Source of the DNA: Clostridiales bacterium
GTDB lineage: Bacteria > Bacillota > Clostridia > Oscillospirales > Acutalibacteraceae
Direction of reading: 5' to 3'
Assembly: GCA_021200555.1 (NCBI GenBank)
Contig: JAJQGK010000065.1
Coordinates: forward strand, 1-59,114
Length of the DNA: 59,114 nt
Every line of letters starts with the position of its first letter. Positions within the stretch are counted from its first letter, which is position 1. A program made the position numbers and the translations under genes. Positions 24,533 to 33,442 of the stretch are shown piece after piece. The notes beneath the pieces are model-generated. The model was not told the origin of the DNA. It ran no database searches and was given only the letters and a program-made list of their open reading frames with translations.

Positions 24533-25256
24533 CGGCCTACTTCTGAAATTCAATCATTAATTTCGTCCTTTTTATTCTTTTTAATTTTTAAATTTTCATT
24601 GGAATGGTTCTTAAACTTTAATTTACAAACAGTTTTATTTGACTTCAATTTCAAACGGTTTACTATATATAAATTTTTCCAATGGGGCAGTTTCTCTATC
24701 GGCCTTTTCTTTCTCTTATTTCATTGGCTTAGCTGCCATACGCTGCACATTTACATTAATTTTATTTTGTGCTTAATTTTAAAGGAACGATTTCGCCAAA
24801 TTCCGAATAGCAATCACAATCCACCTTTTAAGCCTTCGCCTTTTGAACATATGCCTTTTGGTTTTGGAACTTAGAATCAGATGAAATTTTTACTTAACCG
24901 GTACAAAAATACTTACGGACTATCTTTCTTTTAATTTCTCTTAAGAACGGTACTCATTATTTTATTTTTAATGCCGATCCTTTTCCTCTGACTGCTTTTG
25001 CGGAAGATATCGATACTGCTGCTTTATACTGACCGCCGGCGATCTGATTGATTAGGAGCTAAAGCATACATTGCACAGTTACATTATTTTGCAGCTGCCT
25101 TAAATCAAAGTCAACCATTTATTATTTTTGCCTTATGCGATCCGCCGATATTTTACGAGCCGACGTACTCATTACATGAACATTGGACTCACCTCCCGTG
25201 TTTTATTTGGTTGTTTCAAGGATTTATCTTATCATTTTGGGTTATCTCTCTTTTGC
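24488..25256 (-). ncRNA. ~770-nt transcript without a long ORF: structured RNA or multi-peptide leader
   Basis: Between a consensus promoter (25263-25291) and a hairpin plus T-run (24485-24532) lie about 770 nt with no ORF above 30 codons on this strand. The 5' third carries GC-rich, structured-looking segments in an otherwise AT-rich region. Mini-ORFs: a three-codon ATG TTC ATG TAA behind a perfect GGGAGGTGAG site, overlapping by TAATG a 16-codon ORF; then MYALAPNQSDRRRSV (25071-25024) and a 23-codon Arg/Lys-rich ORF starting MFKRRRLKRW (24850-24779). CATTGGAA and TTCCAATG (24677-24684, 24597-24604) can pair. It could be a large structured RNA (ROOL, OLE, GOLLD or raiA class) or a leader that lost its gene. 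I cannot assign it. Confidence 0.5.
25122..25172 (-). CDS. 16-residue mini-ORF MSTSARKISADRIRQK, reinitiation type
   Basis: Its ATG overlaps the stop of the preceding three-codon ORF (TAATG at 25174-25170). That ORF has a perfect GGGAGG site eight bases before its ATG at 25183. Such a stop-start overlap is typical of translational coupling in regulatory leaders. The peptide is basic and soluble. No downstream gene is controlled within the same transcript before the terminator. Confidence 0.4.
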   Translation of the reverse strand: MSTSARKISADRIRQK

Positions 25257-25262
25257 ACCCTT

Positions 25263-25291
25263 ATAATAGCATACTTTTCCCGCCTTGTCAA
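25263..25291 (-). promoter_or_regulatory. Strong sigma-A promoter of the 770-nt transcript
   Basis: Minus-strand TTGACA (25291-25286), 17-nt spacer, TATTAT (25268-25263). Confidence 0.75.
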
Positions 25292-25363
25292 GAGTTTTTT
25301 CATATTTTTTTCATTTTTTCTATCACTTTTATGTGTCATTTGTACAATAAAAATATGAACAAA

Positions 25364-25527
25364 TTATGAACAGAAGATTTCGACCTCCGAACAAGCCCTT
25401 TCGCCGTAATCGAATGCTTCATAAGGCACGGGGACGGGCACGGCCTGCTGCATTACAAAAATCTGCTGCACCTTGTTCCCTGTTCCGAAAAAAAATCATC
25501 TGTCAGGTTATACTTTTCATTGCTCAT
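25364..25527 (-). pseudogene. Small frameshifted ORF downstream of rplQ
   Basis: A minus-strand ATG at 25527 (weak GGAAG site) opens a frame MSNEKYNLTDDFF that hits a run of eight T's. Adding one T joins it to a second good frame, KVQQIFVMQQAVPVPVPYEA, which ends at TAA 25364. The repaired product would have 54 residues with sensible codon use. It may be a broken gene, a poly-T phase-variable gene or a sequencing slip. No family is recognised. The rplQ terminator lies upstream of it. Confidence 0.3.
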
Positions 25528-25548
25528 TGACTTCCGAAAAATACAATT

Positions 25549-25580
25549 TAAAAAGACGCCTGAAAAGCTCCAGACGTCTT
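25549..25580 (-). terminator. Terminator of the S10-spc-alpha operon
   Basis: On the minus strand AAGACGTCTG pairs with CAGGCGTCTT, followed by TTTAAATT. It lies 17 nt after the rplQ stop. Confidence 0.8.
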
Positions 25581-25596
25581 ATTATACATTTTGCTA

Positions 25597-25947
25597 TCAA
25601 ACAAGCTCGATAATGCACATTTCAGCTGCATCGCCTCTGCGTGCGCCTGTTTTGATTATACGGCAATAACCGCCGTTTACATCTTTGTACTTGGGTGCGA
25701 TTTCGTCAAAAAGCTTTTTAACGACATCTTCTTTTGTGATATAAGCCATAGCCTGTCTCTTATTATGAAGATTGTCCTCTTTTGCAAGAGTAATCATTTT
25801 TTCAGCCATTGAACGAACGTCCTTAGCCCTTGTAACGGTGGTTTCAATTTTGCCGTTTTCCAAAAGGTATGTTACCATCGCTCTGAGCATTGCTCTGCGC
25901 GAATCAGTAGGTCTGCCGAGTTTTCTGGTTCCGGGCATGTAATTCAC
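25597..25947 (-). CDS. rplQ: 50S ribosomal protein L17
   Basis: 116 residues, last gene of the S10-spc-alpha run. The N-terminus [26 protein letters not shown] has the conserved RKLGR block. L17 is a late-assembly protein near the exit tunnel. The gap after rpoA is 30 nt, and a strong terminator follows. The short bacterial form without C-terminal extension. SD GGAG with an ordinary spacing. Identification is certain from sequence and position. Confidence 0.97.
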   Translation of the reverse strand: MNYMPGTRKLGRPTDSRRAMLRAMVTYLLENGKIETTVTRAKDVRSMAEKMITLAKEDNLHNKRQAMAYITKEDVVKKLFDEIAPKYKDVNGGYCRIIKTGARRGDAAEMCIIELV

Positions 25948-25977
25948 TCCTTTACCGTTATTGGTATAAATTTGGAT

Positions 25978-26928
25978 TTACTCATCATCACGGCGAAGGG
26001 AAAGTCCGAGAGAACTGAGCTTTGCGATCACCTCATCAAGAGATTTTCTGCCTAAATTTCTGACTCTCATCATTTCATCTTCTGACTTTGAGATTAAATC
26101 CTCTACCTTGTGAATATTCGCTCTCTTTAAGCAGTTGAACGAACGAACTGAAAGGTCAAGTTCCTCAACAGTCATCTCTAAAATCTGAGTTTTGTTGTCT
26201 TCGCCCTTTTCTATCATAACCTCTGTATTGCTCGCCTCATCGGACAAGTCAATGAAGAGGTTGAGATGCTCGTTGAGAATCTTGGCTGCAAGGGAAACTG
26301 CGTCTTTTGCCGCAATAGTCCCGTTAGTCCAAACCTCAAGTGAAAGCTTATCATAGTCGGTTATATCCCCGACACGAGCATTTTCAACTTTGTAGTTTAC
26401 TTTTACGACAGGCGTATAAATAGAGTCGATTGCGATAACCCCTATAACGGGATCCATCATCTTTTTGTTACGTTCTGCCGAAATATAGCCTCTGCCACAG
26501 TCAGCCGTAAGCTCCATGCGTACATGAGCGTCCGAGTTAAGAGTTGCTATGTGCTGCTCCGGGTTAAGTATCTCAACCTCGGAATCAGCCTGTATATCGT
26601 CTGCCGTGATTTCACATTCACCGCTGCAATCGATATACAATGTTTTGGGTCCTGAGCCATGAATTTTCAGAATGACATTCTTTAAATTCAGGACGATTTC
26701 CGTTACATCTTCCTTTACGCCCTCAATTGTCGAAAATTCGTGAAGTACGCCGTCAATGCTTACCGAAGTAATAGCATATCCGGGAAGTGATGATAACAGA
26801 ACACGGCGAAGGCTGTTGCCGAGTGTTGTGCCGTAACCCCTTTCAAGGGGCTCAACCACAAACATACCGTAGGTACCGTCCTGTTTTAAATCAACAGCAT
26901 CAATTCTGGGCTTCTCAATACCTATCAT
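25978..26928 (-). CDS. rpoA: DNA-directed RNA polymerase subunit alpha
   Basis: 316 residues. N-terminal dimerisation domain ([23 protein letters not shown]) and C-terminal DNA/activator-binding domain ([32 protein letters not shown]) are both complete, joined by an acidic linker near residue 235. It nucleates assembly of beta and beta-prime and contacts UP elements. 63 nt follow rpsD, the largest gap near the end of the operon, with an AAGGAGGG site. Order rpsD-rpoA-rplQ is standard. Confidence 0.98.
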   Translation of the reverse strand: MIGIEKPRIDAVDLKQDGTYGMFVVEPLERGYGTTLGNSLRRVLLSSLPGYAITSVSIDGVLHEFSTIEGVKEDVTEIVLNLKNVILKIHGSGPKTLYIDCSGECEITADDIQADSEVEILNPEQHIATLNSDAHVRMELTADCGRGYISAERNKKMMDPVIGVIAIDSIYTPVVKVNYKVENARVGDITDYDKLSLEVWTNGTIAAKDAVSLAAKILNEHLNLFIDLSDEASNTEVMIEKGEDNKTQILEMTVEELDLSVRSFNCLKRANIHKVEDLISKSEDEMMRVRNLGRKSLDEVIAKLSSLGLSLRRDDE

Positions 26929-26991
26929 TCAAAACCCTCCTTAAGTTTTTGCAGTCAGGCTGCTAAAATATTCAATTTAGCCGCTGAGCTA

Positions 26992-27609
26992 TTATTTAGA
27001 ATAGAACTCAACAATAAGATGTTCTTCAACGGGAACAGAGATCTGCTCACGAGTAGGAAGAGCAACAACCTTTGCTGTATAATCAGAGCCGATTTCCAAC
27101 CATTCGGGTACTACGCCTGTCTTTTCAAGGATAGCTTTGAACTTTTCGGACTCAAGGCTTGACTTGCTGATTGCAACGGTATCGCCTGCTTTGCAAAGGT
27201 ACGAGGGAATATCAACTCTCCTGCCGTTTACAAGGTAATGACCATGAGTTACAAGCTGCCTTGCTTCCGCGCGAGAGGAAGCCCAACCGAGAGAATAAAC
27301 TACGTTGTCAAGACGGCTTTCACATATTTTCAATAAGTTGTCACCGGTTACACCTGCCTGACGAACTGCCATTGTGAAATATTTATGGAACTGACTTTCG
27401 TTCAATCCGTAAAAGCGTCTTGCTGTCTGCTTAGCGCGAAGCTGAAGACCGTATTCAGAGAGCTTCTTACGACCCTGTCCGTGCTGTCCGGGAGCATAGC
27501 TGCGGCGCTCGAATGCACACTTTGAGCTTGTGCATCTTTCACCCTTTAAAAAGAGCTTTTTGCCCTCTCTGCGGCACAATTTACATACCGCTCCGGTATA
27601 TCTTGCCAT
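26992..27609 (-). CDS. rpsD: 30S ribosomal protein S4, zinc-binding form
   Basis: 205 residues. The N-terminus [18 protein letters not shown] plus [14 protein letters not shown] gives the four zinc-ligand cysteines of the C+ form. The S4 RNA-binding domain is [27 protein letters not shown]. It starts 30S assembly on the 16S 5' domain and, in many bacteria, represses its own operon. Here it sits inside the alpha operon between rpsK and rpoA, whereas in Bacillus rpsD is elsewhere. SD GGAGG. Confidence 0.98.
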   Translation of the reverse strand: MARYTGAVCKLCRREGKKLFLKGERCTSSKCAFERRSYAPGQHGQGRKKLSEYGLQLRAKQTARRFYGLNESQFHKYFTMAVRQAGVTGDNLLKICESRLDNVVYSLGWASSRAEARQLVTHGHYLVNGRRVDIPSYLCKAGDTVAISKSSLESEKFKAILEKTGVVPEWLEIGSDYTAKVVALPTREQISVPVEEHLIVEFYSK

Positions 27610-27635
27610 GTGTTAAAACACCTCCAGTTTTTAGG

Positions 27636-28040
27636 TTATACACGTCTTCTTTTTGGCGGACGGCAGCCGTTATGAGGAATGGGAGTAACGTCTTTGATCA
27701 TGCTTACTTCAAGACCTGCTGTCTGAAGGGCTCTGATTGCCGCTTCTCTGCCCTGTCCGGGACCCTTTACGAAAACCTCAACAGTCTTCATGCCGTGGTC
27801 GATAGCTGCCTTTGCGGCAGTTTCAGCTGCTGTCTGAGCTGCGAAGGGCGTTGACTTTCTTGAACCTCTGAAGCCCATTTCACCTGCACTTGCCCATGAT
27901 ACCGCATTACCCTGAGTATCGGTAATGGTAACGATGGTGTTGTTAAAGGTGGACTGGATATGAGCTGCACCGCGTTCAATATTTTTACGCTCGCGACGCT
28001 TACGGGAAGCGCCTTTTTTAGCGGTTGCTTTTGTAGCCAT
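27636..28040 (-). CDS. rpsK: 30S ribosomal protein S11
   Basis: 134 residues. Conserved [15 protein letters not shown]-like block (here [20 protein letters not shown]) and the C-terminal [15 protein letters not shown] tail. It binds the 690 loop of 16S rRNA on the platform. The N-terminus is Lys/Arg-rich and slightly longer than in Bacillus. The gap after rpsM is 15 nt and SD is GGAGGG. Firm call. Confidence 0.98.
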   Translation of the reverse strand: MATKATAKKGASRKRRERKNIERGAAHIQSTFNNTIVTITDTQGNAVSWASAGEMGFRGSRKSTPFAAQTAAETAAKAAIDHGMKTVEVFVKGPGQGREAAIRALQTAGLEVSMIKDVTPIPHNGCRPPKRRRV

Positions 28041-28055
28041 ACTTTTCCCTCCTGA

Positions 28056-28424
28056 TTATTTCTTCTTATTGGCTATCGTCTTCTTGGGACCCTTGCGTGT
28101 ACGTGCGTTTGTCTTTGAACGCTGTCCTCTTACGGGCAGACCCTTTCTGTGACGAACACCACGATAGCATCCTATTTCGATAAGCCTCTTGATGTCATAA
28201 GCTGTTTCTCTTCTGAGATCGCCCTCAACCTTAACGTTGTGGTCAATATACTCACGAAGTTTTGAAACATCATCTTCGGTTAAATCCTTGACTCTTGTAT
28301 CGGGATTTATGCCGGTTGCCTTAATAATGTCGCTTGCGGTTTTACGGCCGATACCATAGATATAGGTAAGACCGATTTCAATTCTCTTCTCTCTGGGAAG
28401 ATCAACACCGGATATACGCGCCAT
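28056..28424 (-). CDS. rpsM: 30S ribosomal protein S13
   Basis: 122 residues. [26 protein letters not shown] and the C-terminal [20 protein letters not shown]-type stretch ([18 protein letters not shown]) are diagnostic. It contacts the P-site tRNA and forms intersubunit bridges with L5. First gene of the classical alpha operon, 37 nt after rpmJ. SD GGAGGTGCAA. Firm call. Confidence 0.98.
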   Translation of the reverse strand: MARISGVDLPREKRIEIGLTYIYGIGRKTASDIIKATGINPDTRVKDLTEDDVSKLREYIDHNVKVEGDLRRETAYDIKRLIEIGCYRGVRHRKGLPVRGQRSKTNARTRKGPKKTIANKKK

Positions 28425-28461
28425 TTGTCAGTTGCACCTCCATTACGGTATTATCAGAGCA

Positions 28462-28575
28462 TCAACCCTGACGCTGCTTGTGCTTGGGATTTTCACATAT
28501 AACCATTACTTTTCCCTTGCGTTTAATGATTTTGCACTTCTCGCAAATTTTCTTTACAGAAGGTCTGACTTTCAT
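28462..28575 (-). CDS. rpmJ: 50S ribosomal protein L36
   Basis: 37 codons, below the ORF-track limit. [20 protein letters not shown] and the end [11 protein letters not shown] are complete, with the CxxC...C...H zinc ligands of the C+ form. It is the smallest 50S protein and binds domain V/VI of 23S rRNA late in assembly. Start ATG at 28575 behind AAGGAGG (28585-28591 region), between infA (23-nt gap) and rpsM (37-nt gap), its usual place. Confidence 0.96.
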   Translation of the reverse strand: MKVRPSVKKICEKCKIIKRKGKVMVICENPKHKQRQG

Positions 28576-28598
28576 TGTTTTACCTCCTTAAAATTAAC

Positions 28599-28817
28599 CT
28601 ATTTGGATCTCCATGTAATACGCCCTCTTGTGAGATCATAGGGCGACATGTCAACAGTTACCTTATCGCCGGGAAGTATCCTGATGTAGTTCATCCTGAG
28701 CTTACCGGAGATCGTGGCTACTATCTGGCGGCCGTTTTCAAGCTCTACCTTAAATGTTGCATTGGGAAGAGCCTCGACCACAACACCTTCGACTTCGATC
28801 ATATCCTGTTTGGACAT
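28599..28817 (-). CDS. infA: Translation initiation factor IF-1
   Basis: 72 residues, exact family length. [29 protein letters not shown] and ITWRSK at the C-terminus define the S1/OB-fold factor. It occupies the A site during initiation with IF-2 and IF-3. It begins one base after the KOW-protein stop codon, suggesting translational coupling, with GGGAGG at the end of that gene. Firm call. Confidence 0.98.
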   Translation of the reverse strand: MSKQDMIEVEGVVVEALPNATFKVELENGRQIVATISGKLRMNYIRILPGDKVTVDMSPYDLTRGRITWRSK

Positions 28818-28818
28818 A

Positions 28819-29079
28819 CTATTTTACCTCCCTTTCACCTTGGCGCCGGATTTTATTCAACGCCTTGTTTAAAGAATGATTTGCTGCTGTTTCGGCGTCT
28901 GTCAGAACATAACGGGTAGGGGCTAAGTGGATAAGGTTTTTCTTTTTTGGTCTTTCAACCGGTCTTTCCTTACCGTCGCACACCATAGCGCTTTTTTCGG
29001 ATAATTCCACAACCGCCAAAAGCTTCCCCTTGTCTCGCCCTGCCTTTGATATTACTACGCTGCCCTGCTTTATTTCCAT
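28819..29079 (-). CDS. KOW-domain RNA-binding protein (L14e-like)
   Basis: 86 residues from ATG 29079 behind AGGTGAG, 4 nt after the map stop; the track's longer start lies inside map. [26 protein letters not shown] is a KOW motif like that of archaeal and eukaryotic L14e/L27e, and [12 protein letters not shown] is conserved in Clostridial homologues. Its place between map and infA is fixed in many Clostridia and Bacilli. It probably binds rRNA or ribosomes, but its role is not established. The C-terminus is basic ([16 protein letters not shown]). Confidence 0.88.
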   Translation of the reverse strand: MEIKQGSVVISKAGRDKGKLLAVVELSEKSAMVCDGKERPVERPKKKNLIHLAPTRYVLTDAETAANHSLNKALNKIRRQGEREVK

Positions 29080-29083
29080 ATTC

Positions 29084-29842
29084 TCACCTATCGGGAAGAG
29101 TAAGGATTTCGCAGCCGCCGTCATTTGTTATGGCAATTGTATGCTCAAAATGAGCGGATAATTTGCCGTCCTCAGTTATGACAGTCCAGCCGTCCGACAG
29201 TTGTTTTACCTGCCAGCTGCCCTGATTAATCATGGGCTCAACAGCAATAGTCATGCCCGGCAGCAATCGGACTCCTTTACCGGGAGTTCCGTAGTTCGGA
29301 ACCGATGGATCCTCATGGAGCTCTCTGCCTACGCCGTGACCAACAAAATCACGTACAACGCCGTAGCCTCGCTCCTCGCAATACACTTGAACCGCATGAC
29401 CGATATCGCCGAGTCTGTTGCCAGCGACAGCCATTTTAAGCCCCTCATAAAGAGAGTCCCTCGTGGTGTCGATCAGCCGCTTTGCCTCATCGGAGATGTC
29501 CCCGACCGCAAAAGTGGCAGCATTGTCGCCGTTGTATCCGTCCTTAACCGCACCGAGATCGATACTAACAATATCGCCCTCTTTTAAAATACGGTTCTTT
29601 TTCGGTATTCCGTGTATTACCTCATCATTTATGGAAATGCATGCCGTTGCAGGGAAGCCGTACAAGCCGAGGAAGTTCGGCTTTGCCCCTTGACTTTCAA
29701 TGTACTTGCGGGCAATTGTGTCAATCTCAAGAGTAGAAACTCCCGGACGGACAGCTTCACCTGCCAACTTAAGTGCCGTTGCGGAAATTCTTCCCGCCTC
29801 ACGCATGAGTTCAATTTCCCGGCGTGTTTTCAGCACTACCAT
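29084..29842 (-). CDS. map: Methionine aminopeptidase type I
   Basis: 252 residues. Metal ligands D, D, H, E, E are in VSIDLGAVKDGYNGDNAATF, VGHGVGRELHEDP, AVEPMINQGSW and HFEHTIAITNDG. It removes the initiator Met from nascent proteins. No N-terminal zinc-finger extension. It starts 2 nt after the adk stop. The secY-adk-map-(KOW)-infA order is the Firmicute norm. SD GGAGG at the adk end (GCATTGGAGGATTAAGC). Confidence 0.97.
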   Translation of the reverse strand: MVVLKTRREIELMREAGRISATALKLAGEAVRPGVSTLEIDTIARKYIESQGAKPNFLGLYGFPATACISINDEVIHGIPKKNRILKEGDIVSIDLGAVKDGYNGDNAATFAVGDISDEAKRLIDTTRDSLYEGLKMAVAGNRLGDIGHAVQVYCEERGYGVVRDFVGHGVGRELHEDPSVPNYGTPGKGVRLLPGMTIAVEPMINQGSWQVKQLSDGWTVITEDGKLSAHFEHTIAITNDGGCEILTLPDR

Positions 29843-29844
29843 GC

Positions 29845-30477
29845 TTAATCCTCCAATGCTTTGAAGGTAAGGCTTGTAGTATCGGCAATATTTTCCTGAC
29901 CTTCAACTATAGACAGCTTGCCTTTGCTCTTATAGAAATCCTTAAGAGGTTCGGTTTCACTGTGATAAACCTTTAATCTTTCAAGGACAGTTTCCGCTGC
30001 ATCGTCCTTACGCTGAACGAGCTCGCCTCCGCAGCTGTCGCAAACACCATCCACCTTAGGCTTGTTAAACTCAAGGTGATAGGAGCTTCCGCACTTTGCG
30101 CAGACTCTCCTGCCTGACATTCTGCGGACAATAGCGTCGTCGCTGACCTCAATATCAATTACCTTATCGATTGCAATACCCATTTCGTCAAGAGCCTGAG
30201 CCTGAGGAATTGTGCGAGGGAATCCGTCAAGGATAAATCCGCCTTTACAATCATCCTCGGATAATCTCTCTTTGATGATGCCGATAACAATATCATCCGG
30301 AACGAGTCTGCCCGATTCGGTATATTCTTTTGCCTTAAGCCCCATTTCCGTGCCGTTTTTAAGAGCCGCACGGATAATGTTGCCCGTTGAAATTGTGGGG
30401 ATAGCAAGCTTTTCACTTACTTTCTCCGCCTGCGTGCCCTTGCCTGCGCCGGGAGCGCCGAGAAAAATTATATTCAT
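29845..30477 (-). CDS. adk: Adenylate kinase
   Basis: 210 residues from ATG 30477 (AAGGAG seven bases upstream), preferred to the track's start six codons earlier. P-loop GAPGAGKGTQAE, NMP-binding FPRTIPQAQ and a long lid with the zinc site CAKCGSSYH...CDSCGGEL, typical of Gram-positive Adk. It interconverts ATP+AMP and 2 ADP. Between secY (10 nt) and map (2 nt). Firm call. Confidence 0.97.
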   Translation of the reverse strand: MNIIFLGAPGAGKGTQAEKVSEKLAIPTISTGNIIRAALKNGTEMGLKAKEYTESGRLVPDDIVIGIIKERLSEDDCKGGFILDGFPRTIPQAQALDEMGIAIDKVIDIEVSDDAIVRRMSGRRVCAKCGSSYHLEFNKPKVDGVCDSCGGELVQRKDDAAETVLERLKVYHSETEPLKDFYKSKGKLSIVEGQENIADTTSLTFKALED

Positions 30478-30487
30478 CAGCCGCTCC

Positions 30488-31828
30488 TTAATCAAGGAAG
30501 CCCTTGTAATGGCGCATCATCATCTGGCTTTCCAGCTGCTGTACTGTTTCAAGAGCAACACCTACAAGGATTATGATTGAAGTACCGCCGATGGAAATGG
30601 AAACTCCCGCTGAGCTTTCCGAAATAACCGCATCCATAGCCGTGCAGATAACAGCTGTAATCTGAGAGTAAAGGATGGGGAAGATAGCTACTACGCTGAG
30701 GAGCAATGCACCCAGAAGAGTGATTTTTGAAAGCACCTTTGCAATATAATCCGAAGTGGGTCTGCCGGAACGGATTCCGGGGATTGTGCCGCTGTTCTTG
30801 GCAAGGTTATTGGCCATGTCAATAGGATTATACTGAATTGAAGCATAGAAATATGCGAAGAAAATTATAAGGACAAAGTAAATCAGTCCGTATGCCCAAT
30901 GGTCCGTTGTAAACACATTGAAGAACTTGTACCAGAAGGTACCCTCCTCGGGGTTTACAAACATCTCAATCGTTGAAGGAAGAGAGAGAATTGAGCTTGC
31001 GAAGATGATGGGGAGAACGCCGGACATATTGACCTTAATGGGAATATGCGAGCTTTGACCGCCGTACATCTTACGGCCTACAACACGCTTTGTGTACTGC
31101 ACGGGAATCCTGCGCTCGGCATTGTCCATCCAAACGATGAACACAACCATCAAAAGCAAACAAACTACTGCGATGGGAACGAGAACATAATAAATTCCGC
31201 CGTGATCCATGTAATTGTAAAGCTGAGTTGCATATGTGGGAAGCCTTGATACGATACCCGCAAAAAGAAGTATTGAAATACCGTTGCCGATACCCTTGTC
31301 GTTTATCTGCTCACCCAACCACATTGTCAGTGCGGTTCCTGCGGTTAGAATAAGTATGATTGTAATTGCCTGGAAAACCTCTGCAAATGTTGAGGTTGTA
31401 GCTGTCAATGCACTTTGGCTGCGAAGATATACATAATATGCCACAGCCTGAAGAAGCGCAAGACCGATTGCGGTGTATCTTGTGATGGCGCTGATCTTTT
31501 TGCGTCCTTCTTCACCCTCTTTTGAGAGCCTCTCAAGAGCGGGGATTGCAACTGTAAGAAGTTGGATGATAATCGATGCGTTAATATAGGGCGAAATCGA
31601 CAAGGCGAAAAGCGTACCCATACTGAAAGCGTCGCCGGATATCATATTGATATAATCGAGGAATGTAGCGGTCGTAGTTGACGAATCGAGAAGACCGCCC
31701 TCCGCAATATTAAGAAACGGTACCGGAATTGCTGAACCAAGTCTGTATATAAAGATAATGAATGCGGTAAACAAAATCTTTCTACGCAGTTCCGGAATCT
31801 TCCAGGCGTTTTTGATTGTCTGAATCAT
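30488..31828 (-). CDS. secY: Protein translocase subunit SecY
   Basis: 446 residues with ten membrane helices; MIQTIKNAWKIPELRRKILFT is the canonical start. ATG 31828 chosen over GTG 31840, which is only one base from the AGGAG site. Plug and gate region GSAIPVPFL, cytoplasmic loops RRIPVQYTKRVVGRKMYGG and GIRSGRPTSDYI for SecA and ribosome binding. It forms the SecYEG channel. 58 nt follow rplO, the junction of the spc operon and the adk-map segment. Confidence 0.97.
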   Translation of the reverse strand: MIQTIKNAWKIPELRRKILFTAFIIFIYRLGSAIPVPFLNIAEGGLLDSSTTTATFLDYINMISGDAFSMGTLFALSISPYINASIIIQLLTVAIPALERLSKEGEEGRKKISAITRYTAIGLALLQAVAYYVYLRSQSALTATTSTFAEVFQAITIILILTAGTALTMWLGEQINDKGIGNGISILLFAGIVSRLPTYATQLYNYMDHGGIYYVLVPIAVVCLLLMVVFIVWMDNAERRIPVQYTKRVVGRKMYGGQSSHIPIKVNMSGVLPIIFASSILSLPSTIEMFVNPEEGTFWYKFFNVFTTDHWAYGLIYFVLIIFFAYFYASIQYNPIDMANNLAKNSGTIPGIRSGRPTSDYIAKVLSKITLLGALLLSVVAIFPILYSQITAVICTAMDAVISESSAGVSISIGGTSIIILVGVALETVQQLESQMMMRHYKGFLD

Positions 31829-31886
31829 TTTGTTACACACGCTCCTTTTTTTCGGATAAACCGAATTAAGATCTCATGTGGTGCAA

Positions 31887-32330
31887 TTAAAGAGTTTCTG
31901 CTTTGCCGCCGGCTGCCTCGATTTTCTCTTTTGCTCCTGCGGAAAAGGCGTTTACTTTAATTGTAAGCTTCTTTGTAATTTCGCCGTTACCCAGAACCTT
32001 AACACCATCAAGCTGCTTTTTGATAAGACCGGATGCTATAAGCGCGTCGACATCAACAACTGCGCCGTCATCAAACTTATCGTTGATTGCACCCACATTT
32101 ACGGTTGCAATCTCCTTTGCAAAGATGTTGTTAAAGCCTCTTTTGGGCACACGTCTCTGAAGGGGCATCTGACCGCCTTCAAAGCCCGGACGGGGACCTG
32201 CTCCTGCACGAGCCTTTTGACCCTTATGACCTTTGCCGGCTGTTTTGCCTTGACCCGATGCCGGACCGCGGCCTATACGCTTTGAAGGTCTGTTTGAACC
32301 TGCTGCAGGTGCTAACTCATGTAATTTCAT
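31887..32330 (-). CDS. rplO: 50S ribosomal protein L15
   Basis: 147 residues. [34 protein letters not shown] is the diagnostic Gly/Lys-rich N-terminus; [18 protein letters not shown] follows. It is a late 50S assembly protein reaching into the core by its N-terminal tail. 19 nt after rpmD. Firm call. Confidence 0.98.
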   Translation of the reverse strand: MKLHELAPAAGSNRPSKRIGRGPASGQGKTAGKGHKGQKARAGAGPRPGFEGGQMPLQRRVPKRGFNNIFAKEIATVNVGAINDKFDDGAVVDVDALIASGLIKKQLDGVKVLGNGEITKKLTIKVNAFSAGAKEKIEAAGGKAETL

Positions 32331-32349
32331 TAGTTTGACCCATCCTTTC

Positions 32350-32529
32350 TTAAGCTTCGGTTACTTCGATAAGATGAGAAACCTTCTTAATCTTACCGAG
32401 AGTCTGAGGATTGTTCGGCTGAACAGCCTCATCACCTATTTTACGAAGACCGAGTGCATAAACGGTAGCAATCTGATCTTTCTTGCTGCCTATAAGGCTT
32501 TTAACAAGTTTAACTTTTAAGTCTGCCAT
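32350..32529 (-). CDS. rpmD: 50S ribosomal protein L30
   Basis: 59 residues from [17 protein letters not shown] 32529 follows AGGAG with good spacing, so the track's three extra codons are dropped. [21 protein letters not shown] is the L30 core. It binds 23S domain II. 12 nt after rpsE. Firm call. Confidence 0.96.
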   Translation of the reverse strand: MADLKVKLVKSLIGSKKDQIATVYALGLRKIGDEAVQPNNPQTLGKIKKVSHLIEVTEA

Positions 32530-32541
32530 ACCGTACACTCC

Positions 32542-33045
32542 TTATCCTAAGATTTCCTTAACTGTTTTTCCTCTTGTAGCCGCAACTGTTTCAGCGGAGC
32601 GAAGCTGTGAAAGACCGTTAATGGTTGCTCTTACAACATTACAGGGATTGTTCGAGCGGAGAGCCTTTGTACGGATATCCTTAATACCGACTGTCTCAAC
32701 AACAGCACGGACAGGACCGCCGGCAATAACTCCCGTACCGGGTGCGGCAGGCTTCAGAAGAACAACGCCTGCGCCGAATTTGCCTATAACTTCGTGTGAA
32801 ATTGTTGTGCCCTTAAGTGGAACAGTAATAAGATTTTTCTTTGCATCCTCGATACCCTTGCGGATTGCATCGGGTACCTCGCCGGATTTACCAAGACCAA
32901 AGCCGATGGTTCCCTTTTGATCGCCGACTACTACGAGAGCGGAGAATTTCATAATACGACCGCCCTTAACAGTCTTTGATACACGGTTAATGGAAACGAC
33001 TCTTTCCTGGAGCTCTTCCTGCTCCTGTGTTTCAAATTTAGCCAA
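32542..33045 (-). CDS. rpsE: 30S ribosomal protein S5
   Basis: 167 residues from a TTG start at 33045 with GGGAGG eight bases upstream, giving [17 protein letters not shown] and the usual S5 length. The track's start is inside rpl[29 protein letters not shown] and [17 protein letters not shown] are conserved. S5 supports decoding fidelity with S4 and has mRNA helicase activity with S3 and S4. The TTG start is unusual for a highly expressed ribosomal gene. Confidence 0.95.
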   Translation of the reverse strand: MAKFETQEQEELQERVVSINRVSKTVKGGRIMKFSALVVVGDQKGTIGFGLGKSGEVPDAIRKGIEDAKKNLITVPLKGTTISHEVIGKFGAGVVLLKPAAPGTGVIAGGPVRAVVETVGIKDIRTKALRSNNPCNVVRATINGLSQLRSAETVAATRGKTVKEILG

Positions 33046-33064
33046 AAGTATATCCTCCCTTTCG

Positions 33065-33424
33065 TTAGAAATCAAGTCCGCCTTCACGGGCGCCTTCGGC
33101 CAAGCTTGCTACACGGCCGTGATAGATGTAACCGCCGCGGTCAAAAACGCATTCTTTGATGCCCTTTTCAGCCGCACGTTCTGCAATTTTTTTGCCTACT
33201 TCTTTAGCAGCGTCTGCATTGCCGCCGTACTGCTGAAAATCCTTCTCAACAGTTGAAGCGGAAGCAAGAGTAACACCCTTATCGTCATCTATAAGCTGAG
33301 CGTAAATGTGCTTAAGGGAGCGGAATACATTAAGGCGGGGGCATTCAGCCGTGCCGTAAACCTTGCCGCGAACTCTTTTATGACGCTGAATTCGTGCCTG
33401 CTTTGTATCAGGTCTGTTTACCAT
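33065..33424 (-). CDS. rplR: 50S ribosomal protein L18
   Basis: 119 residues. [30 protein letters not shown]-type core (split here as [11 protein letters not shown] and [17 protein letters not shown]) and C-terminal [24 protein letters not shown]. It binds 5S rRNA with L5. 18 nt after rplF, GGAG site. Firm call. Confidence 0.98.
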   Translation of the reverse strand: MVNRPDTKQARIQRHKRVRGKVYGTAECPRLNVFRSLKHIYAQLIDDDKGVTLASASTVEKDFQQYGGNADAAKEVGKKIAERAAEKGIKECVFDRGGYIYHGRVASLAEGAREGGLDF

Positions 33425-33442
33425 TTGATATTCACTCCTTTA

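Noticed and set aside
25372-25536. Arg-rich 54-codon plus-strand ORF (starting MNRRFRPPNK) downstream of the ribosomal operon
   Set aside because: No ribosome site or promoter, and it is the antisense of the better-looking small minus-strand frame.
28819-29124. Longer 101-aa form of the KOW protein
   Set aside because: The added N-terminus overlaps map; AGGTGAG marks the internal ATG.
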